Shown: positions 5,828 to 8,984 of the stretch, piece by piece | Layout: the number at the start of each line of letters is the position of its first letter | Numbering within the stretch: position 1 is the stretch's first letter | Source of the DNA: Veillonella parvula | GTDB lineage: Bacteria > Bacillota > Negativicutes > Veillonellales > Veillonellaceae | Direction of reading: 5' to 3' | Length of the DNA stretch: 8,984 bases | NCBI GenBank assembly: GCA_947096075.1 | Contig: CAMUQE010000077.1 | Span: 1-8,984 of the forward strand | The notes under the pieces: model-generated | Seen by the model: the letters and a program-made list of their open reading frames with translations, nothing else | Databases searched by the model: none | What the model was told of the DNA's origin: nothing | Position numbers and translations under genes: made by a program

Positions 5828-5876
5828 ATAAACAGAAATGTATAAACCATGTATATGGATGTTTGAGGAGGATACT

Positions 5877-6659
5877 ATGTTTAAGTTCAAAAAATTGACA
5901 GCCATCGCCCTCGTAGCGGTAGCAGCAATGGGTTTATTGGCTGGTTGTGGCAACGACAAACCTAAAATGACACAACAAGAAGGTGTATTGCGTGTTGGTT
6001 CTGAAACTACATTCCCACCGTTCGAATTCACTGAAGGCGACAAATATGTTGGTTTCGACGTTGATTTGTCCGAAGCAATTTCCAAAAAAATCGGCCTAAA
6101 AATGGAATTCAAATCCATGGGCTTTGACGCTTTGATTCCAGCTGTTCAATCTGGCGATATCGACATGATTGCTGCAGGTATCAACGCTACTCCTGAACGC
6201 GAAAAAGTATTGGACTTCTCCGATGTGTACTTCGACCAAGGCGGTTTCATTACAGTTGTTCGTAAAGATAACACTACCATCCACAACATGGACGAACTAG
6301 CAGGCAAAACTGTAGGTGTTCAAATCGGCACAATCCCTGTTGAAATGGCTCAAAAAATCCCTGGTACAACAGTAAAACAAATCGATTCCAACGCTAATAT
6401 CTTTATGGAATTGAAAGCTGGAACAATCGATGGTGCTATCATCGATAACGCAGTGGCTATGTACTACCTAAAACAAGGTGCTGATCAAGATCTTAAACTC
6501 GTAGGCGAACCTACTAAATCCCCAGGCACAGTTCTTGGCGTGAAAAAAGGCAACAAAGCTTTACAAGAAGCTGTTAATAAAGCTCTTAAAGAACTTAAAG
6601 AAGACGGTACTTACCAAAAAATCTACGACAAATGGTTTGGCGATTACAACAAAAAATAA
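5877..6659 (+). CDS. Amino-acid ABC transporter substrate-binding lipoprotein (family 3, GlnH-like)
   Basis: A 260-aa solute-binding protein that captures a polar amino acid outside the membrane and delivers it to an ABC permease. The signal peptide MFKFKKLTAIALVAVAAMGL leads to the lipobox LAGC, so Cys24 is the lipidated residue. Family 3 features: FPPFEF (46-51), GFDVDL (59-64), TPEREKVLDFSDVY with ligand-type Arg108, GVQIGT (147-152), and DGAIIDN with Asp190, the usual contact for the amino group of the ligand. The ligand (glutamine, arginine or cystine type) cannot be fixed from sequence. I chose the ATG at 5877 because AGGAGG (5866-5871) stands 5 nt upstream and the signal peptide begins there. 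A terminator follows directly, and no permease or ATPase gene is adjacent, so it works with a transporter encoded elsewhere. Confidence 0.94.
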   Translation: MFKFKKLTAIALVAVAAMGLLAGCGNDKPKMTQQEGVLRVGSETTFPPFEFTEGDKYVGFDVDLSEAISKKIGLKMEFKSMGFDALIPAVQSGDIDMIAAGINATPEREKVLDFSDVYFDQGGFITVVRKDNTTIHNMDELAGKTVGVQIGTIPVEMAQKIPGTTVKQIDSNANIFMELKAGTIDGAIIDNAVAMYYLKQGADQDLKLVGEPTKSPGTVLGVKKGNKALQEAVNKALKELKEDGTYQKIYDKWFGDYNKK

Positions 6660-6660
6660 T

Positions 6661-6686
6661 ATGTATTCCTACGAACTAGGATACAT
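6661..6686 (+). other. 3'-UTR hairpin immediately after the binding-protein stop codon
   Basis: ATGTA (6661-6665) and TCCTA (6667-6671) pair with TAGGA (6677-6681) and TACAT (6682-6686), giving ten base pairs with one bulged T and a 5-nt loop. It starts 1 nt past the stop codon and has no T-run, so it is not a terminator by itself. It may protect the mRNA 3' end. Confidence 0.5.
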
Positions 6687-6691
6687 AATAA

Positions 6692-6759
6692 CCCCTCTGA
6701 AAGATTTCAATAATCACATAAAATTTGTGACAACAAATCTTCTTCAGAGGGGATTTTTT
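6692..6759 (+). terminator. Long bulged-hairpin rho-independent terminator
   Basis: CCCCTCTGAA (6692-6701) pairs with TTCAGAGGGG (6743-6752). The stem continues as AGATTT (6702-6707) with AAATCT (6735-6740), across a 2-nt bulge, and ends in a distal stem TCACA (6714-6718) with TGTGA (6726-6730) over a 7-nt loop. A run of six T (6754-6759) follows. This isolates the binding-protein gene as a single-gene transcript. Confidence 0.92.
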
Positions 6760-6828
6760 GCGCTTAAATACAACACATACTGAAGCTTCCGTATTAAATT
6801 GTATTAAGTACAGGCATATTAGAAATAA

Positions 6829-6898
6829 GCTAGTATATTGTGAGAACAGTTAAACGATATCAATATGGTATCAATAGAAGGCATACAGATATACTAGC
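6829..6898. repeat. 10-bp perfect inverted repeat flanking direct repeats, upstream of the Sel1-like gene promoter
   Basis: GCTAGTATAT (6829-6838) and ATATACTAGC (6889-6898) are perfect inverted copies 50 bp apart. Between them TATCAATA occurs twice (6858-6865 and 6869-6876) with an 11-bp period, about one helical turn. The right arm ends 9 bp before the -35 element. The layout resembles a regulator-binding region, but no regulator gene is adjacent. Confidence 0.5.
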
Positions 6899-6907
6899 AT
6901 TGCCTCT

Positions 6908-6936
6908 TTTACGGTACCTAGCGTTCGTTATATAAT
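6908..6936 (+). promoter_or_regulatory. Promoter of the Sel1-repeat-like gene
   Basis: TTTACG (6908-6913, 4/6 to -35 consensus) and a perfect TATAAT (6931-6936) are spaced by 17 bp. Transcription would begin near 6943, leaving a leader of about 27 nt that contains the GGAGG site at 6961-6965. Confidence 0.68.
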
Positions 6937-6969
6937 AAATATGTATTCTATCGTATAAAAGGAGGCCTA

Positions 6970-8984
6970 ATGGCACAGTACTTTACGGAACGCCTGCAAA
7001 AGGTCTTCCACATGATTTTTACATCGTATAATCAAAAAATGGCTCAAGAAGGCTTACGTCAGTTAGAGCTCATCGTCAATAATCAGCAAGGATCAGTGCA
7101 AACTGATCATCGCGCCTTGAGAAACGATATGACCACCCTTCTTGAAAGTGACATAGATAATAAAGAGGATGCACTCCAAATAGCAAAGGATCCAAAGGCT
7201 CGTGAATTAGGCGATGCATATGCCCTCTTGGCACGTGTCTATGCAGGGCCTCGCTTTACCTGGGAAGAGTCTAACTTCCCAGAGGACAATATGCGCACGT
7301 ATCAGTGCTTACACGATAGCATTCGCCGTTGTAGCCCTATCGGTACATTACAAGCCTTGCGCATCAAAGGCTCCATCACGCCTACCGTGGAGAAGGATAT
7401 GCAAATCTCCTTCGACGATGCTTTCCGCATTGTCTATGACCATGCAAATCGAGGCGATGCCTATTGCCAATATGTTATAGGCAATGTCTTCTTCTGGCGC
7501 GATGATAATCGCATCGACTCCGCTGAAGCTATGCTAACTCCACCGCCCATGAGCTGGACTAAACGCATCCAAAAAAGCCTTACAGCTGGCTCTGTACAGG
7601 ATCGCATCGCCGCCTTGCAAGGCACCGTGCCAGACGAAAAATTACAAAAAAATGCATTTAACCTAGCGAAAGAATGGTTTAATAAGGCTCTCGACAACGG
7701 TCTTGCCATGTTCCAAGGGAACTTGCGCAATATCTATATCGACGAAGTCGACTTCGGCAATGCGCGCCGCGTCGCCAGAACTGCGGCCGAGCTTGGCAAC
7801 CCTGCCATGATGCTATATACAGGCCTCGACTGCCATGAAAACGGTAAATTCGAAGATGCTTTCACGTGGTTCACTAAAGGTGCCGCCTTAGGTCAATCTG
7901 AAAGCATCGCAGAATTAGCGGATTATTACTATCATTTCTATGATGCCAAACATTTACGTTGTACTATCCCCTACGATCCGGTAAAAGCCATAGGTCTCTA
8001 CCGCCGTGCAGCAACAAAAGAGTTTAGTGATGCGGGATACACCGCCTTGCAAGCGGCCTTTGGATATATCTTTCACATAGGCCACCTCCCTCTCGACTGG
8101 GGGCTCATTGCAGACTTAACGCATATGGCGGCTACAAAAGATCGTTTTATGTTCGCCTTGCCCTATATCGGTTATATGCGAATCCACGGTTTAGGGGTGA
8201 CGAAAAATATCCGCTTCGGTGTACAATCGTTACTGCGTGTCTTAGATGAGGAACAACGCGCCTTCGAAGAGGAAGATCGCGTTCTTTTCTACGATATTAC
8301 GCGCGCTTTAACACGTGTTGCCTTGGGCTATGCCTACGAAAAAGGCTATGTAACAGGCAAACCAGATTTAGATCAAGCCGTATCCTATTACGAGCAATCC
8401 CATCAATATATCTTGTCTCACAAAGCCAATTTGGATCCAGAGCTAAAAGATATTCCCATCGATGACGAAGCAGAAGAACGATTAGCGGCCTTTGAAGAGG
8501 TTAATGGTCACTGGCAATACATAGAAGGCGTTACCGAATCCACTACTACGGTGCGCCCTGCACCTGCCACCTGGCCTCAAGATGCGGCCCGTTTATCTGT
8601 GACTATGGACGACTTCCTGTGGGATACGACTTTGTACGACTGGCAAACTATGGAAACAGCCTTAGAGTCACAAGAAGAAATGAAGCTCAGCTTTTACAAT
8701 CGTTTCCTATCCGTTCCAGATGCATTGCGCAATATCTTCAAGCTCGATGTAACGCGGATGCTACGAAATCATTATCAAGTAAGACTGCACGGTTATGATC
8801 CAACAGAGGGACATGAAATCGTTTATAAGGCCGTATACAACAAAGAAAATACCTTAAACCTATTAAAAGAGCTTTACCATAATCGTCAGTTACCTAGTCT
8901 CGAAGAGAACTGGTCTATCGAAAAGAACGAAGAAAAGCCGACCTGGCACTACGTACTCGATGTGGATCAACAGCCATTCTTGCT
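6970..8984 (+). CDS. Sel1/TPR-like repeat protein of unknown function (C-terminus cut by window edge)
   Basis: Hand translation gives an open frame of 671 complete codons from the ATG at 6970 to the window edge without a stop. GGAGG (6961-6965) stands 4 nt before the start. The N-terminus (MAQYFTERLQKVFHMIF) has no signal peptide or membrane span, so the protein is probably cytoplasmic. Several stretches have the small-Ala/Gly pattern of Sel1-like helical repeats: ~150-177 (with NRGDAYCQYVIGNVFF), ~263-290 (RTAAELGNPAMMLYTG), ~296-321 (FTWFTKGAALGQSESIAELA) and ~337-371 (AIGLYRRAATKEFSDAGYTA), plus a partial DLDQAVSYYEQS at ~466. Such repeats form solenoids that bind other proteins. The region after ~535 is rich in Trp, Glu and Tyr and matches nothing I recognise. 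The gene is monocistronic at its 5' side. Its function is not known; a scaffold or adaptor role is inferred only. Confidence 0.85.
   Translation, partial: MAQYFTERLQKVFHMIFTSYNQKMAQEGLRQLELIVNNQQGSVQTDHRALRNDMTTLLESDIDNKEDALQIAKDPKARELGDAYALLARVYAGPRFTWEESNFPEDNMRTYQCLHDSIRRCSPIGTLQALRIKGSITPTVEKDMQISFDDAFRIVYDHANRGDAYCQYVIGNVFFWRDDNRIDSAEAMLTPPPMSWTKRIQKSLTAGSVQDRIAALQGTVPDEKLQKNAFNLAKEWFNKALDNGLAMFQGNLRNIYIDEVDFGNARRVARTAAELGNPAMMLYTGLDCHENGKFEDAFTWFTKGAALGQSESIAELADYYYHFYDAKHLRCTIPYDPVKAIGLYRRAATKEFSDAGYTALQAAFGYIFHIGHLPLDWGLIADLTHMAATKDRFMFALPYIGYMRIHGLGVTKNIRFGVQSLLRVLDEEQRAFEEEDRVLFYDITRALTRVALGYAYEKGYVTGKPDLDQAVSYYEQSHQYILSHKANLDPELKDIPIDDEAEERLAAFEEVNGHWQYIEGVTESTTTVRPAPATWPQDAARLSVTMDDFLWDTTLYDWQTMETALESQEEMKLSFYNRFLSVPDALRNIFKLDVTRMLRNHYQVRLHGYDPTEGHEIVYKAVYNKENTLNLLKELYHNRQLPSLEENWSIEKNEEKPTWHYVLDVDQQPFL

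Noticed and set aside
5838..5876. In-frame ATG at 5838 adding 13 residues to the binding protein.
   Set aside because: It lies about 4 nt from the predicted transcription start, lacks a ribosome binding site, and would place a Cys-containing non-signal segment before the lipoprotein signal peptide.
5786..6284. Minus-strand frames at 5786-6118 and 6096-6284.
   Set aside because: They overlap the binding-protein gene in antisense and have compositional bias expected of complementary-strand codons.
7214..7730. Alternative frames at 7214-7480 (plus) and 7461-7730 (minus).
   Set aside because: They lie inside the continuous 671-codon Sel1-like frame, which has a promoter, a ribosome binding site and coherent repeat structure.

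Overview
The window looks like chromosomal sequence from a low-to-moderate GC Negativicutes bacterium, most likely Veillonella or a close relative. This is an inference from the protein style, strong GGAGG ribosome binding sites, a small 2[4Fe-4S] ferredoxin typical of anaerobes, and a lipoprotein amino-acid binding protein. No rRNA, tRNA, CRISPR array, transposase or phage structural gene was seen.

Layout, left to right. (1) 1-713, minus strand: a partial, AT-rich gene whose C-terminal half resembles the abortive-infection (Abi_C) family and carries a HEPN-type R-x(4-6)-H motif. It lies just beyond the guaA terminator and looks like accessory defence DNA. (2) 915-2450, minus: complete guaA (GMP synthase), with an extended -10 promoter and a leader of about 110 nt that can fold into three consecutive hairpins. 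(3) 2581-2806: an AT-rich stretch without a gene, made largely of degenerate short direct repeats. (4) 2807-3013, minus: 2[4Fe-4S] ferredoxin. (5) 3116-4268, minus: a Cof-type HAD phosphatase whose reading frame is broken by one extra base near the C-terminus, with the last 35 codons continuing in another frame. (6) 4277-4418: a second degenerate repeat block, with 52-bp periodicity. (7) 4420-5607, minus: an M20 family amidohydrolase/peptidase.

A divergent intergenic region (5608-5876) then separates the minus-strand genes from two plus-strand genes. These are an orphan amino-acid ABC transporter binding lipoprotein (5877-6659), closed by a long bulged hairpin terminator, and a large Sel1-repeat-like cytoplasmic protein that starts at 6970 and runs off the right edge. 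The promoter region of the latter has a perfect 10-bp inverted repeat enclosing two 8-bp direct repeats.

The minus-strand genes do not form an obvious pathway: purine synthesis, redox carrier, phosphatase and amidohydrolase. They look like separately regulated housekeeping units that share a strand. The most unusual items are the HEPN/Abi gene at the left edge, the structured guaA leader, the frameshifted HAD gene and the Sel1-like protein with its decorated promoter.
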